A stretch of 6,597 nt of DNA from Lachnospiraceae bacterium UBA7598. Lineage in GTDB: Bacteria > Bacillota > Clostridia > Lachnospirales > Lachnospiraceae. The notes below the pieces were generated by a model. That model was not told the DNA's origin. It searched no databases and worked only from the letters and a program-made list of their open reading frames with translations. Location: assembly GCA_002474415.1 (NCBI GenBank), contig DLQV01000044.1:2919-9515 (forward strand), read 5' to 3'. Position numbers and translations under genes: made by a program. How positions within the stretch are numbered: position 1 is the stretch's first letter; each line of letters starts with the position of its first letter. This document shows positions 1 to 6,548 of the stretch, one piece after another.

Positions 1-12
1 AGCGTGCATCAT

Positions 13-49
13 AAAAAGATCAGTTCAGATCTTCGAACACAGACTGATC
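13..49 (-). terminator. Possible weak terminator at the end of the TIR-LRR gene
   Basis: On the minus strand GATCAGT (49-43) can pair with ACTGATC (24-18), which is followed at once by TTTTT (17-13). The stem is only 7 bp, low in GC, with an 18-base loop, and it overlaps the last codons and the stop at 22-20. It may be a weak terminator or chance; the operon could continue past the window edge. Confidence 0.3.
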
Positions 50-2086
50 CTTTATCACAAGACAAGGATGACCGACAGAATCCCCTTGATAAATTCTGTT
101 ATACCACTTTTCTGTTTCAGAATCGTCTGTTGTAATAATTTCTTCCAAGCTTTCGCATCCGTCTGTGATGTACTCTCCGATCTGATCTACACTTTCCGGG
201 ATCCAGAGTATACGCAGCTTTTTACAATTTTTGAAAGCCATATCATCGATTATATTGACACCGTCCGGCAGCTTGATCTCGTCCAGGTTTGTACATTTGA
301 AGAAAGCATTGTCTCCGATAATATCGACGCTGTCCGACGCCTTGATTACCTTCAGCTCAGAACAATAGGAAAATGCCCAGCCGGTAATTTCGGTTACACT
401 GTCTCGAATCTCATATTTTGTGTACTGCTCATTGCAGTAGAAGATTTTTTTGCCCAGATCTTCTCTGTATTCCTCACGGCTGACAATATACACTCTGCCG
501 TCTTTCCGAATTTTTTTCGTCCGGTCGTCATCATGCTCTCTCCGTACATCCAGTGTTTCAGAATCTTCAATAGCAACCAGTTCATTCTTACAGTTGGATG
601 CCGGGAAACAAAGAAGCTTCGAACGGTTTTTGTTATAAAGTGCGTGGTCTTCTTCATCTGTCCGGAAATAGCGATTATTGACAGCCACTTCAATTTTGCG
701 AAGCAGTCTGCATCCACGGAACGGACTTTCTCCAATCTTAGAGGTTTCTTTTCCAATATAAACCTCTTTCAGAATGTTGCAGTCCTTAAAGACACTCTTT
801 CCGATTTTTCTGACGCCGTCCGGCAAGCGCATTCTTTCCACTTTATCACAGTTCGTAAACGCCAGATCCGCAATAATGCGCAGCTTATCCGGCAGATGAT
901 TCCATCCGTCTTCTGTTTTTTCAAAAGTCAGCGAGCGGCACTCTTCAAATGCAGACTCTCCAATTACCGCCAGATTATCCGGAAGCTTGATTTCCTGCAT
1001 TCCCATACATCCATAAAATGTTCGCGGTGCAATTTCTTTGATAAAGTTCGGCAGCTTAATCCCCTTCAGGTTATCGCAGTCCATGAAAGCACCTTCATCA
1101 ATATACAGCTCTGTGATATCCGGATCAAAAACAATTTCTTCAATCCTGCCGCAGTCCTTAAAGGCATACTCTCCAATATATTTCACTGTTTTCGGGATAT
1201 ACAGCCGACTGATTCCCTCGCACTCCTCAAATGCGTATCCTTCAATGACCTCAACCTGATTCAGATCAATCTCCACTAGTTTTTTACAGCCCTTGAACGC
1301 CTTGGTTCGAACCCGTTTTACAGAATCATTCAGCCGAATCACTCTTTTTCCGTCCCGGCACTTTTTGATGATCGTCTCTTCGCTGTCCTCGTATTCTTCA
1401 CAGTGCTTTGCCTTCGCTGTTATTTCAAAGTTTGTCAAAAGTCCATTGAATTCATCTACCTTTTTGCGGCTGTATGTTGCACTGTGAATCACGTGATCTC
1501 GTCCGCCAACAATAGAACTCATGATTTTTGGAACGATGCCGTTGCCTTTTCCGTCTTCGATCAGCGGTATTTTCACCTTCTCAATGATCTTTTTCGGATT
1601 TCCGCTTTCATCGCATACAATCTGGTCATTTTCATCTTTCTCATAAACAAAATCGCCGTGTTCATCTTTCAGATATACAACATTTCCATTCTCATCTCTT
1701 TTGGGAACTTCATCATCAAACAAGCCGTAACAGATGATTTTCTTCTGAAGCCCCAATGCCAACGCCAGTTCCTGACCACAAAATGCAGACTGCATACTGC
1801 TCTTTGAAACAAATGCAATCACAGCTACACAGTTCGGATGCGTGATCTTTGAGCCAAGCACCCGTTCAAAGTCCAATTCACCTTCGTTGTTCATTCCCTG
1901 ATCGAACCAGATGCGAAACTTATGTTCATCGATCAACCGCTTCAAAATCGGACGAACCAAGTGAATATCTTCATGAGCATAGCTCACAAAAATATACGGC
2001 TCATCATCATCGCTGTAAATTTCCAGATCTTCTTCAGGTGCCGTGTAATTCTTCCGCGCATCCTTCTCCATAAACAAATTCTCCAT
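20..2086 (-). CDS. TIR domain protein with BspA-type leucine-rich repeats (TIR-LRR)
   Basis: 688 residues. Residues ~29-195 form a TIR (TIR_2-like) domain: first strand YIFVSYAHED (31-40), second strand FRIWFDQGM (57-65), then a strand ending at S94 and the motif S100-A-F-C103-G-Q-E106. This matches the usual TIR 'S..C..E' segment, so E106 is the candidate catalytic glutamate of a NAD+ hydrolase. An acidic decapeptide repeat (131-160) is inserted in the C-terminal half of the domain. Residues ~248-462 and ~557-647 carry about 13 leucine-rich repeats of the LRR_5/BspA type (pattern I-LP--V--IG--AF--C--L), split by a charged non-repeat stretch. No signal peptide or membrane segment is visible, so the protein is probably cytosolic, unlike secreted BspA adhesins. 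The ATG at 2086 overlaps the stop of the upstream RyR gene by one base and has GGAGG 10 bases upstream; M6 is a weaker alternative start. TIR NADase activity and a role in defence or signalling are inferred from the family; the ligand of the repeats is unknown. Confidence 0.92.
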   Translation of the reverse strand: MENLFMEKDARKNYTAPEEDLEIYSDDDEPYIFVSYAHEDIHLVRPILKRLIDEHKFRIWFDQGMNNEGELDFERVLGSKITHPNCVAVIAFVSKSSMQSAFCGQELALALGLQKKIICYGLFDDEVPKRDENGNVVYLKDEHGDFVYEKDENDQIVCDESGNPKKIIEKVKIPLIEDGKGNGIVPKIMSSIVGGRDHVIHSATYSRKKVDEFNGLLTNFEITAKAKHCEEYEDSEETIIKKCRDGKRVIRLNDSVKRVRTKAFKGCKKLVEIDLNQVEVIEGYAFEECEGISRLYIPKTVKYIGEYAFKDCGRIEEIVFDPDITELYIDEGAFMDCDNLKGIKLPNFIKEIAPRTFYGCMGMQEIKLPDNLAVIGESAFEECRSLTFEKTEDGWNHLPDKLRIIADLAFTNCDKVERMRLPDGVRKIGKSVFKDCNILKEVYIGKETSKIGESPFRGCRLLRKIEVAVNNRYFRTDEEDHALYNKNRSKLLCFPASNCKNELVAIEDSETLDVRREHDDDRTKKIRKDGRVYIVSREEYREDLGKKIFYCNEQYTKYEIRDSVTEITGWAFSYCSELKVIKASDSVDIIGDNAFFKCTNLDEIKLPDGVNIIDDMAFKNCKKLRILWIPESVDQIGEYITDGCESLEEIITTDDSETEKWYNRIYQGDSVGHPCLVIKDQSVFEDLN
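146..1345 (-). repeat. BspA-type leucine-rich repeat array in the TIR-LRR protein
   Basis: About 13 units of mostly 23 residues. Clear copies start at residues 293, 341, 364, 417, 579, 602 and 625, each with the AF--C--L turn (for example GEYAFKDC, GESAFEEC, GDNAFFKC, DDMAFKNC). Residues 463-498 are the Y/N-rich edge segment (ALYNKNRSKLLCFP) often seen in BspA proteins, and 499-556 is a charged insertion that breaks the array. In this family the array usually serves protein or ligand binding. Confidence 0.85.
1607..1696 (-). repeat. Acidic decapeptide tandem repeat inserted in the TIR domain
   Basis: Residues 131-160 read as three ten-residue units: DENGNVVYLK, DEHGDFVYEK, DENDQIVCDE, then a partial SGNP. 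Each starts with an Asp-Glu turn and continues into a short V-Y/V-C strand, so it may form stacked beta hairpins. It lies after the strand IICYGL (117-122) and before the last part of the domain (IPLIEDG, 173-179). Confidence 0.75.
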
Positions 2087-4110
2087 TATGCTTTTTCCTC
2101 CAGATCCTCTTGATATCCTCTAACATAGTATTTTTGGTCTGAAACGTTCCAGCTGTCTTCCAGAATCTCCGGCAAAGAACGTATCAGCTGTTCATCAAAC
2201 TCCGTAGTATCGTCCCGATGCAGTGCCTTGCTGCGCGCGCTGATTTCCTCGAAAGGACAAATATCCGGATGCATTTGCAGCATTACCGATTTTTTGGAAC
2301 CGTTACTCAGTCTGCCGTAGCCCTCCGTCTGTGCATCTTCCAGAGAAATACTCCGCCAGCCCTCTGTGCGATGAAAAGCCACCCACCGGTCATGCTCTGC
2401 AATCGCCAGCTTTCTGATCTCATCCGGATGATTCTGAATGAATGTCCGCAGAGAATCGTTGTTCATTTCCGCAGAATTTGAAGGTTTTACCTCTTCAAAG
2501 CCAAGCCACCACAGCTTGTAATTGATATGCAGCGCCGCCGCATGATTTGAACGCTTTGCCGTTTCACTGCTGTTAAATGCCTGAAGCTGTTCTGTCACAT
2601 TGACACACGGTTTTTCCTTCTGATTCCCCTTTTCATACTGCTGCCGCTGATAGATCATATCATATGCCATGTGCATATTCTTGGCAAGCTTATCCAGCTT
2701 GGAATCGATCAATTCACTGTAGCAGAAAATCTTTTTGTTATTGCCGAACGGGATCAGTGAATAGCCGTTCCGCTGATCCGAAGACATTTTTTCAATTGCA
2801 TTGCACATGTTGTCATCCTTGATATAAAGCGCGATCAAGGGCTTGTTTTTGTCTGCATACTTATGGTCATTGCGCAGATAAAATCTTCTGAGCCAGATTC
2901 CCGTTGTCAGATTCTTTTCGTCTGAATCCCGGCAAATGCAGGCGTAATTCACATCCGGACAATATTGCTTCAATATTTCTTCAAAATCGGCGCTGTCCGG
3001 ATCTGCCTCATAAAACCGCAGATCATACTCCTTCAGCAGCATCTCCGGCTTATACATTTTCAAATATGAGATCAATTTTTCCTTATGTTCTGAGACAACG
3101 TGCATTGTGAGAGATACATCCGGCAGCTGGGATACCCACAGAATCGTTTCCATAAGCTCCTGTCCCATGCTTCCGGTTCCAACCATCAAAACATTTAGTT
3201 TTTGATTTTTCTTGCCCTGCTCCAAAACACTGTATAAAGGATGCTCCCGGAACAAATAGTTTGCACTGATCTGGTGACGATTTACCAGTTTGAAGTCTAT
3301 GCCGTTTCGTTCCGTCACATCCAAAATTTTTGCATCGTTATCCGGATTGTCCGAAAAAATGCAAATATGAATCCGCTGATAATACCGTTTTGCCTCTTCT
3401 TTTGATTTCAACCGTTTGATCTTCGCCGGAACTGTAGTTGCATTCATCAGACAAAGACTGTCATTCACATTTTTCTGTCTATTGTCATCGATACAAAAAT
3501 AATATAGATTTTGTCTGTGATCCAGTTTGATCTCACTTCGTGTCATCTTTTTGTCTACAGAAACGATCCGCTTTTGCTTATTGTCATTGGAATTATAAAA
3601 GCGTTCCTCCGCATGATCGCATTCATAAAAGATCACTAGCGCCTTCTCGTCGTGTTCCAGAATATCGTTTGCCACCATCTCTGAGTTGTCGTTCAGCGCA
3701 GAAAAAGCATAAATATTCTTTTTATTCTTTTTCATGGCATAAAATTTAAGATGTGCAATATTTTTCTTGATTGCATTATATGCCACAACCAGCGTCAGCA
3801 GCGGCAAAGAGATATGACCGATCGCGCGCAGTAAGATAATCCAGTAAAAATAACCTTCGTGCGGAATCGTGCTTTGCAGTGTTTCAAAGGTACAGGAATT
3901 CAGGGTAATGATCTGCAAAATGTTAATAAAGTCAGACAGCACTGCATTTCCCAACGAATAAGATCGAATATAAGTTGGAAAATAGCTCAGAAAGCAACTG
4001 ATAATCACACAGATAAATATATAATCCATGTTTTTTCTGCCGCGCTTTGCAAACAGCATGACAGCATATACCAAAACCAATGACGATAGAATCGCACAAA
4101 CAATATCCAT
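2086..4110 (-). CDS. Membrane protein with Rossmann (TrkA_N/RCK-like) and C-terminal RyR domains
   Basis: 674 residues from the ATG at 4110. Hydrophobic helices lie at ~2-20, ~28-48 and ~87-112, with a weaker one at ~56-72, giving a 3-4 helix membrane anchor. Residues ~131-165 look like a degenerate Rossmann start (KNIYAFSALNDNSEMVANDI, with no glycine motif). Residues ~305-430 contain a second one with an intact dinucleotide-binding loop G311-T-G-S-M-G316. Residues ~515-650 match the RyR domain: a helix with E572-H-D-R-W576, then GW at 584-585, then a HPDICPF segment (614-620) and a closing acidic helix. TM plus two Rossmann folds recalls RCK-gated channels, but no TVGYG-type selectivity filter is visible. 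The gene is first in an operon with the TIR-LRR gene, which starts at its stop codon. The likely role is a membrane-bound sensor or effector of a nucleotide signal; this is inference. An in-frame TTG at 4134 would add eight residues but would place the Shine-Dalgarno site inside the gene. Confidence 0.87.
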   Translation of the reverse strand: MDIVCAILSSLVLVYAVMLFAKRGRKNMDYIFICVIISCFLSYFPTYIRSYSLGNAVLSDFINILQIITLNSCTFETLQSTIPHEGYFYWIILLRAIGHISLPLLTLVVAYNAIKKNIAHLKFYAMKKNKKNIYAFSALNDNSEMVANDILEHDEKALVIFYECDHAEERFYNSNDNKQKRIVSVDKKMTRSEIKLDHRQNLYYFCIDDNRQKNVNDSLCLMNATTVPAKIKRLKSKEEAKRYYQRIHICIFSDNPDNDAKILDVTERNGIDFKLVNRHQISANYLFREHPLYSVLEQGKKNQKLNVLMVGTGSMGQELMETILWVSQLPDVSLTMHVVSEHKEKLISYLKMYKPEMLLKEYDLRFYEADPDSADFEEILKQYCPDVNYACICRDSDEKNLTTGIWLRRFYLRNDHKYADKNKPLIALYIKDDNMCNAIEKMSSDQRNGYSLIPFGNNKKIFCYSELIDSKLDKLAKNMHMAYDMIYQRQQYEKGNQKEKPCVNVTEQLQAFNSSETAKRSNHAAALHINYKLWWLGFEEVKPSNSAEMNNDSLRTFIQNHPDEIRKLAIAEHDRWVAFHRTEGWRSISLEDAQTEGYGRLSNGSKKSVMLQMHPDICPFEEISARSKALHRDDTTEFDEQLIRSLPEILEDSWNVSDQKYYVRGYQEDLEEKA
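2097..2101 (-). promoter_or_regulatory. Ribosome binding site of the TIR-LRR gene, inside the end of the RyR gene
   Basis: Minus-strand GGAGG lies within the last codons of the upstream RyR gene, ten bases before the ATG at 2086. The junction reads TAATG: the last A of the stop codon is the first base of the start codon. This favours translational coupling of the two proteins. Confidence 0.75.
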
Positions 4111-4115
4111 TTTTT

Positions 4116-4123
4116 CTCCTCTC
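4116..4123 (-). promoter_or_regulatory. Ribosome binding site that fixes the RyR gene start
   Basis: Minus-strand GAGAGGAG followed by five A residues and then the ATG at 4110. This near-ideal site selects the ATG over the in-frame TTG at 4134, which lies upstream of the site and would translate through it. Confidence 0.85.
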
Positions 4124-4175
4124 AAAACCCACAAAGAACTTCTATGAAATCCGATAATTTTTTGCCATCCTTTAC

Positions 4176-4204
4176 ATTATACCACAGGAAAATTAAAATG
4201 TCAA
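4176..4204 (-). promoter_or_regulatory. Sigma-A promoter of the RyR/TIR operon
   Basis: On the minus strand there is a perfect -35 TTGACA (4204-4199), a 17-base spacer, and a perfect -10 TATAAT (4181-4176). The spacer ends in TGG, which makes an extended -10 (TGnTATAAT). Transcription would start near 4169, leaving a leader of about 59 bases before the ATG at 4110. By consensus this should be a strong housekeeping promoter unless it is repressed. Confidence 0.88.
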
Positions 4205-4256
4205 TTATCTCCATTGATTTTAATGCAGCATAATTTATATTAAGTTCATAACGCTA

Positions 4257-4285
4257 TTGACAAAAAGTGCAAGAAAGGGTATAAT
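4257..4285 (+). promoter_or_regulatory. Sigma-A promoter of the lipoprotein gene
   Basis: Perfect -35 TTGACA (4257-4262), 17-base spacer, perfect -10 TATAAT (4280-4285). The start is expected near 4292, about 29 bases before the ATG at 4321, so the leader is short and mostly holds the Shine-Dalgarno site. It diverges from the operon promoter, with 52 bases between the two -35 boxes. Confidence 0.88.
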
Positions 4286-4320
4286 CAAATTATGAAAATC
4301 AGATTTAGGAGGAAGCTACG

Positions 4321-6309
4321 ATGAAAAAAGCAATCGCTTTCTGTACTTGTTTTTTAATTGTATGTTCATCACTTACTGCGTGTGGAAAACAGCAAAACAA
4401 TGCGTATACAAACGCAGATATTTCACAACAAGAAACTGCCCTTTCGACATCAGCACAAACGCAACTTTCTACTACAAAGACATCAATTACAGATTCAGAC
4501 TCTGCTTCTGCGATAACGACAAAAAGTTCCGCAGGAACTGATTCTCAGTCTACACAAACCTCTGTCGCTGAACAAAACGCAAATAATGAATTGAATGCAA
4601 TGCAAAAGAATTCAATTGCATGGTTAAATTATCTTGCAATGCTATCACAAGAAATTAATGATTCAAAAAACAACAAAATGTATCTGGAAGAAGCCTATTC
4701 TGCTCTAATCAATAATACAAACCCTGAAAACGTAGATGAAGATACAAAAAACCAACTTCTGAGTCTGATGAACATTATAGATTCTTATAGATTTACTGAG
4801 CAAAAACGAGAACGGCTACAATATATATATGAACAAAATCAAGCTAAAGCAATTAAAGAAGCGATTCCTGACCCGGTAGCATTTCTTAGTACAACTGTTT
4901 CCTTTGACCTCAAAAAAATAGCTGCCTCTATTCTGTATATGGCAGTAGATTCCTATAGTAGCTATACAGCTTATAACAATGAAATAAATCAAGCGTATTT
5001 GAAGGAAGGCTGGGAACTCGATGATGAAACAAATAAAATATTGAGCCGCAACAGAAGCAGATCATTTGAATATATGGTTGACATTTCCAAAAAATACAAT
5101 TTACCGGAAGAATTTTCGCTGACCGAAGATGAAATAAAAGATTTTGTCTATTATAAAAACGATGAAAATCTAGATCGACAACTGCAATTTCTAGAATCGC
5201 ACAAGGATACTTATCAGGCATTTGGTGAATACTGGCTTTCGTTATCTGAATGTTATTATAAAGATGAGCAATATCAAAAATGCTTGGATTGTATTTCGGC
5301 ATATGAGGGATTGGATTTAAACATATTCCGGGTAGATTATAATTTGGCTAAGGTTTTGCCGCTTGCAATTATTGCAGCATCTAATATACAATCTCAAAGT
5401 ACGTATATCCAAACCGCTGAAAAGTATTTGGATATGCTTATCCAAAATACAAAAGAAAGCGAATGGTCTCTGCGATATTTTGCCGCAACCACATATGCAG
5501 ATCTTTATAAAGAAACACATGATAAAAAATATCTTAGACAAGCATATGATATCTTAGTTAATACTGTGAATAGTCTGGTAGAAAAGCAAACTGAAATGAA
5601 TCAGACTTATCTTGCCGATATTGAAGAAGTTCCTGTATCTGCATTAAAGGGGAAGACGAAAGACAAAAGCTTAAATAAAAAAATTGAAAATGAAAACAAA
5701 AAAATAAAAAGTGAAAACAAGAAAATCAAGGAATACAATAAAGAATTAAGAAAAAGCAGAAAGACAGAATTGCCCGAAACTTACGAGCCGCTTGCGTTAA
5801 ATTGTGACCTTCTTTTTTCAATTGCAAATCAAATTGATTTATCTCAAGCCGAAAAAGATAGAGTAGATGGTATACTATACGGAAATAATTGTCCAGCATT
5901 TTTGACAGAACTTCTGCAGGAATCTTTTTCATTTGATAAGAAAAGCAATATTGAGTCAGCTGCAGTGTATGAAAAAGACAAACTTACACTGCCTGTGTCC
6001 TGCTTGTCAAAAGATGCTGTTATCAAAGTCACTGTTTCCGATGGCGATCAATCAGTTGTTTATGATGACTGGAAAATTGATTCAGTTGATAGACCGAAGG
6101 GCGATAGTGAAAATATCGAGAATTTCAAAGCAGTTTACACAAGCAAAAACGCAAAAAAATATAAATGGAGCAAAAACAGTACAGTTACAGTGGAGATATC
6201 AAATGGTGAATACGCCAACAGTAAACCGTTCGCAATTCATTTCAAGGTCAGCAATTTTAAGGACAGGAAGATACTTTGGGATACAGTTGAATTTGAACAG
6301 ACAGACTGA
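4321..6309 (+). CDS. Putative lipoprotein with helical/TPR-like region and coiled coil, function unknown
   Basis: 662 residues. The N-terminus is a lipoprotein signal: MKK, a hydrophobic core at 4-17, and lipobox L18-T-A-C21, so Cys21 is probably lipidated and the protein sits on the outer face of the membrane. A Ser/Thr/Gln-rich linker follows (~25-85). Residues ~90-425 are mostly helical; the segments around 280-330 and 335-415 have the Tyr/Ala/Leu spacing of TPR-like repeats. Residues 453-480 form a Lys/Glu/Asn-rich heptad repeat, probably a coiled coil. The last ~120 residues (545-662) look strand-rich, like a small beta domain. I do not recognise a named family. AGGAGG at 4307-4312, eight bases before the ATG, supports this start, and a consensus promoter lies just upstream. 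It is transcribed away from the TIR/RyR operon and is clearly more AT-rich (about 33% GC in one line counted, against about 47% in a line from the TIR gene). A functional link to that operon is unproven. Confidence 0.88.
   Translation: MKKAIAFCTCFLIVCSSLTACGKQQNNAYTNADISQQETALSTSAQTQLSTTKTSITDSDSASAITTKSSAGTDSQSTQTSVAEQNANNELNAMQKNSIAWLNYLAMLSQEINDSKNNKMYLEEAYSALINNTNPENVDEDTKNQLLSLMNIIDSYRFTEQKRERLQYIYEQNQAKAIKEAIPDPVAFLSTTVSFDLKKIAASILYMAVDSYSSYTAYNNEINQAYLKEGWELDDETNKILSRNRSRSFEYMVDISKKYNLPEEFSLTEDEIKDFVYYKNDENLDRQLQFLESHKDTYQAFGEYWLSLSECYYKDEQYQKCLDCISAYEGLDLNIFRVDYNLAKVLPLAIIAASNIQSQSTYIQTAEKYLDMLIQNTKESEWSLRYFAATTYADLYKETHDKKYLRQAYDILVNTVNSLVEKQTEMNQTYLADIEEVPVSALKGKTKDKSLNKKIENENKKIKSENKKIKEYNKELRKSRKTELPETYEPLALNCDLLFSIANQIDLSQAEKDRVDGILYGNNCPAFLTELLQESFSFDKKSNIESAAVYEKDKLTLPVSCLSKDAVIKVTVSDGDQSVVYDDWKIDSVDRPKGDSENIENFKAVYTSKNAKKYKWSKNSTVTVEISNGEYANSKPFAIHFKVSNFKDRKILWDTVEFEQTD
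5677..5760 (+). repeat. Lys/Glu/Asn heptad repeat (coiled coil) in the lipoprotein
   Basis: Four consecutive seven-residue units at residues 453-480: KKIENEN, KKIKSEN, KKIKEYN, KELRKSR. Each has I or L at the third position. The DNA is correspondingly A-rich and repetitive. The regular heptads suggest a short helical stalk or dimerisation helix between the TPR-like part and the C-terminal domain. Confidence 0.7.
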
Positions 6310-6354
6310 TCTATGTCCGCTGCAAAATTGTAAAAACGTATTCTGGCATAGCAC

Positions 6355-6399
6355 AAAAAAACGGCTTAAATGCGTCTAATTTCGCATCTAAGCCGTTTT
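6355..6399. terminator. Bidirectional intrinsic terminator between the lipoprotein gene and tRNA-Pro
   Basis: The 14-base arms 6361-6374 and 6383-6396 are complementary at 13 of 14 positions, with an 8-base loop. The flanks are seven A on the left (6355-6361) and a run of T on the right (6396-6399). On the minus strand the stem ends in seven T, a strong terminator for the tRNA transcript. On the plus strand it ends in only four T, so it also serves the lipoprotein gene, 50 bases after its stop, perhaps less tightly. Confidence 0.88.
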
Positions 6400-6404
6400 G
6401 CATA

Positions 6405-6481
6405 TGGTCGAGGTGACAGGACTCGAACCTGCGGCATCTTGGTCCCAAACCAAGCACTCTACCAAACTGAGCTACACCTCG
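6405..6481 (-). tRNA. tRNA-Pro (anticodon UGG)
   Basis: Read on the minus strand, the acceptor stem CGAGGTG (from 6481) pairs over all 7 bp with CACCTCG (6415-6409), followed by discriminator A (6408) and an encoded CCA (6407-6405). The anticodon arm is CTTGG-TTTGGGA-CCAAG, giving anticodon TGG at 6447-6445 with G37, as expected for proline. The D arm (GCTC...GAGT) and the T loop TTCGAGT inside a CAGG/CCTG stem are normal. The length of 77 bases with CCA is typical. It has its own consensus promoter upstream and a strong terminator 3' of the CCA, so it is probably transcribed as a single-gene unit. Confidence 0.97.
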
Positions 6482-6487
6482 CTGCTG

Positions 6488-6511
6488 TCGTTATCATTTT
6501 CCAGATAACGA
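6488..6511 (-). other. Hairpin in the 5' leader of the tRNA-Pro precursor
   Basis: Perfect 8-bp inverted repeat TCGTTATC (6488-6495) and GATAACGA (6504-6511) with an 8-base loop. It begins within two bases of the predicted transcription start (about 6513) and ends seven bases before the mature tRNA. It has no T run, so it is not a terminator. It could protect the leader or shape RNase P processing; the role is unknown. Confidence 0.5.
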
Positions 6512-6519
6512 ACAGTTTT

Positions 6520-6548
6520 ATTATATCACAAATCTTCTGTCTTGTCAA
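6520..6548 (-). promoter_or_regulatory. Sigma-A promoter of tRNA-Pro
   Basis: Minus-strand TTGACA (6548-6543), 17-base spacer, TATAAT (6525-6520) with a TGA just before it (extended -10). The start is expected near 6513, about 32 bases before the mature tRNA 5' end, so the precursor has a short 5' leader for RNase P to remove. Confidence 0.85.

Noticed and set aside
1..12. Start of another minus-strand gene just after the TIR-LRR stop (ATGATG at 12-7).
   Set aside because: Only four codons are inside the window and no Shine-Dalgarno site precedes it.
68..1279. A 403-codon open frame on the plus strand opposite the LRR region.
   Set aside because: It has no Shine-Dalgarno site, its product is Cys/Phe/Ile-rich without recognisable domains, and it is the antisense shadow of the repetitive LRR coding sequence, whose opposite strand protein is clearly real.
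3870..3960. Potassium channel pore between membrane helices of the RyR protein.
   Set aside because: No TVGYG or similar selectivity filter is present in residues 50-90, so a K+ channel call is not supported.
4111..4134. TTG start at 4134, extending the RyR protein by eight residues.
   Set aside because: The GAGAGGAG site lies inside that extension and is ideally placed for the ATG at 4110; no site precedes the TTG.
4223..4231. ATGCAGCAT palindrome between the two divergent promoters as an operator.
   Set aside because: Four-base arms around one base are expected by chance; kept only as a place to look when comparing relatives.
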